Origin: Symbiodinium natans
Lineage: Eukaryota > Sar > Dinophyceae > Suessiales > Symbiodiniaceae
DNA length: 64,000 nucleotides
NCBI GenBank assembly: GCA_905221605.1
Contig: CAJNDS010000247.1
Coordinates: 419,138 to 483,137, forward strand
Direction: 5' to 3'
The notes under the pieces are model-generated. The model searched no databases. It saw only the letters and a list, made by a program, of their open reading frames with translations, and was not told where the DNA came from. Within the stretch, counting starts at the first letter, position 1. Each line of letters starts with the position of its first letter. Position numbers and translations under genes: made by a program. This document shows positions 63,801 to 64,000 of this stretch, piece after piece.

Positions 63801-64000
63801 AGAAGGGGTAGTGAGTAGAGTGCTTAAAGGGCGTAGCGTTCAAGGTTGAAGAGATTCCCTATCATGATACGGAACCAGTGGTTTAGGGTACCCCAAAATC
63901 GAGGCCCTGATCTAGAAGACTGCCCACGTCGCGCGTTTGTTTTGCTTGTGAGTTTGTAAGTTTTCGTGGGCGCTTTTAGCAGGCCCTGAATCTACACGTG

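Noticed and set aside
1-64000. tRNA, rRNA or spliced-leader RNA genes
   Set aside because: No cloverleaf-compatible TTCGA-type arms with paired stems, no conserved rRNA core and no full leader sequence were found by eye; a covariance-model search would be decisive.

Overview
The window is nuclear DNA from a dinoflagellate, most likely a Symbiodiniaceae- or Prorocentrum-type genome. Three things point there. (1) Minus-strand reverse-transcriptase fragments at 14.98-18.03 kb carry motifs of the non-LTR retroelements abundant in dinoflagellates. (2) Short exons start after AG|G and end at GC donors as often as GT donors. (3) CCCTAAA/TTTAGGG tracts are scattered through the window. There is no bacterial-style gene packing, no long uninterrupted conserved gene, and no rRNA, tRNA or CRISPR array that I could recognise. 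Most long open frames are shadows of simple repeats or decayed DNA.

Layout. 0-14.6 kb: low-complexity tracts and broken, coding-like minus-strand frames that I cannot name. 14.98-18.03 kb: pieces of at least three truncated reverse-transcriptase elements, all minus strand. 18-27 kb: a pentamer array, an AT-rich island, a 42-bp minisatellite and a mosaic of inverted and direct duplications. 27.06-33.32 kb: a giant imperfect inverted repeat with telomere-like CCCTAAA/CCTAGG arrays in both arms and near-perfect palindromes at its centre. 33.3-35.65 kb: coding-like frames on both strands, including a 364-codon frame. 37.85-40.19 kb: a degenerate 53-bp tandem array. 40.2-44.7 kb: intergenic, with a small duplicated block.

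The right third is the only region with convincing host genes, all on the plus strand. At 45.87-47.86 kb six exons encode a tetratricopeptide-repeat (TPR) protein of the co-chaperone/immunophilin-like kind; candidate exons of an upstream gene or of its N-terminus lie at 44.73-45.41 kb. From about 48.2 kb to the right edge many 30-110 nt exons occur; from 52.3 kb they are rich in Glu, Lys, Gln and Leu and read as pieces of one large coiled-coil protein, or of a few. Several of their introns consist largely of CCCTAAA-type repeats that reach close to the splice sites. Exon joins are my inference from motifs and phase; no transcript evidence was available.

Confidence is good for the TPR gene, the reverse-transcriptase relics, the giant inverted repeat and the tandem arrays. 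It is moderate for individual coiled-coil exons and low for unrecognised frames.
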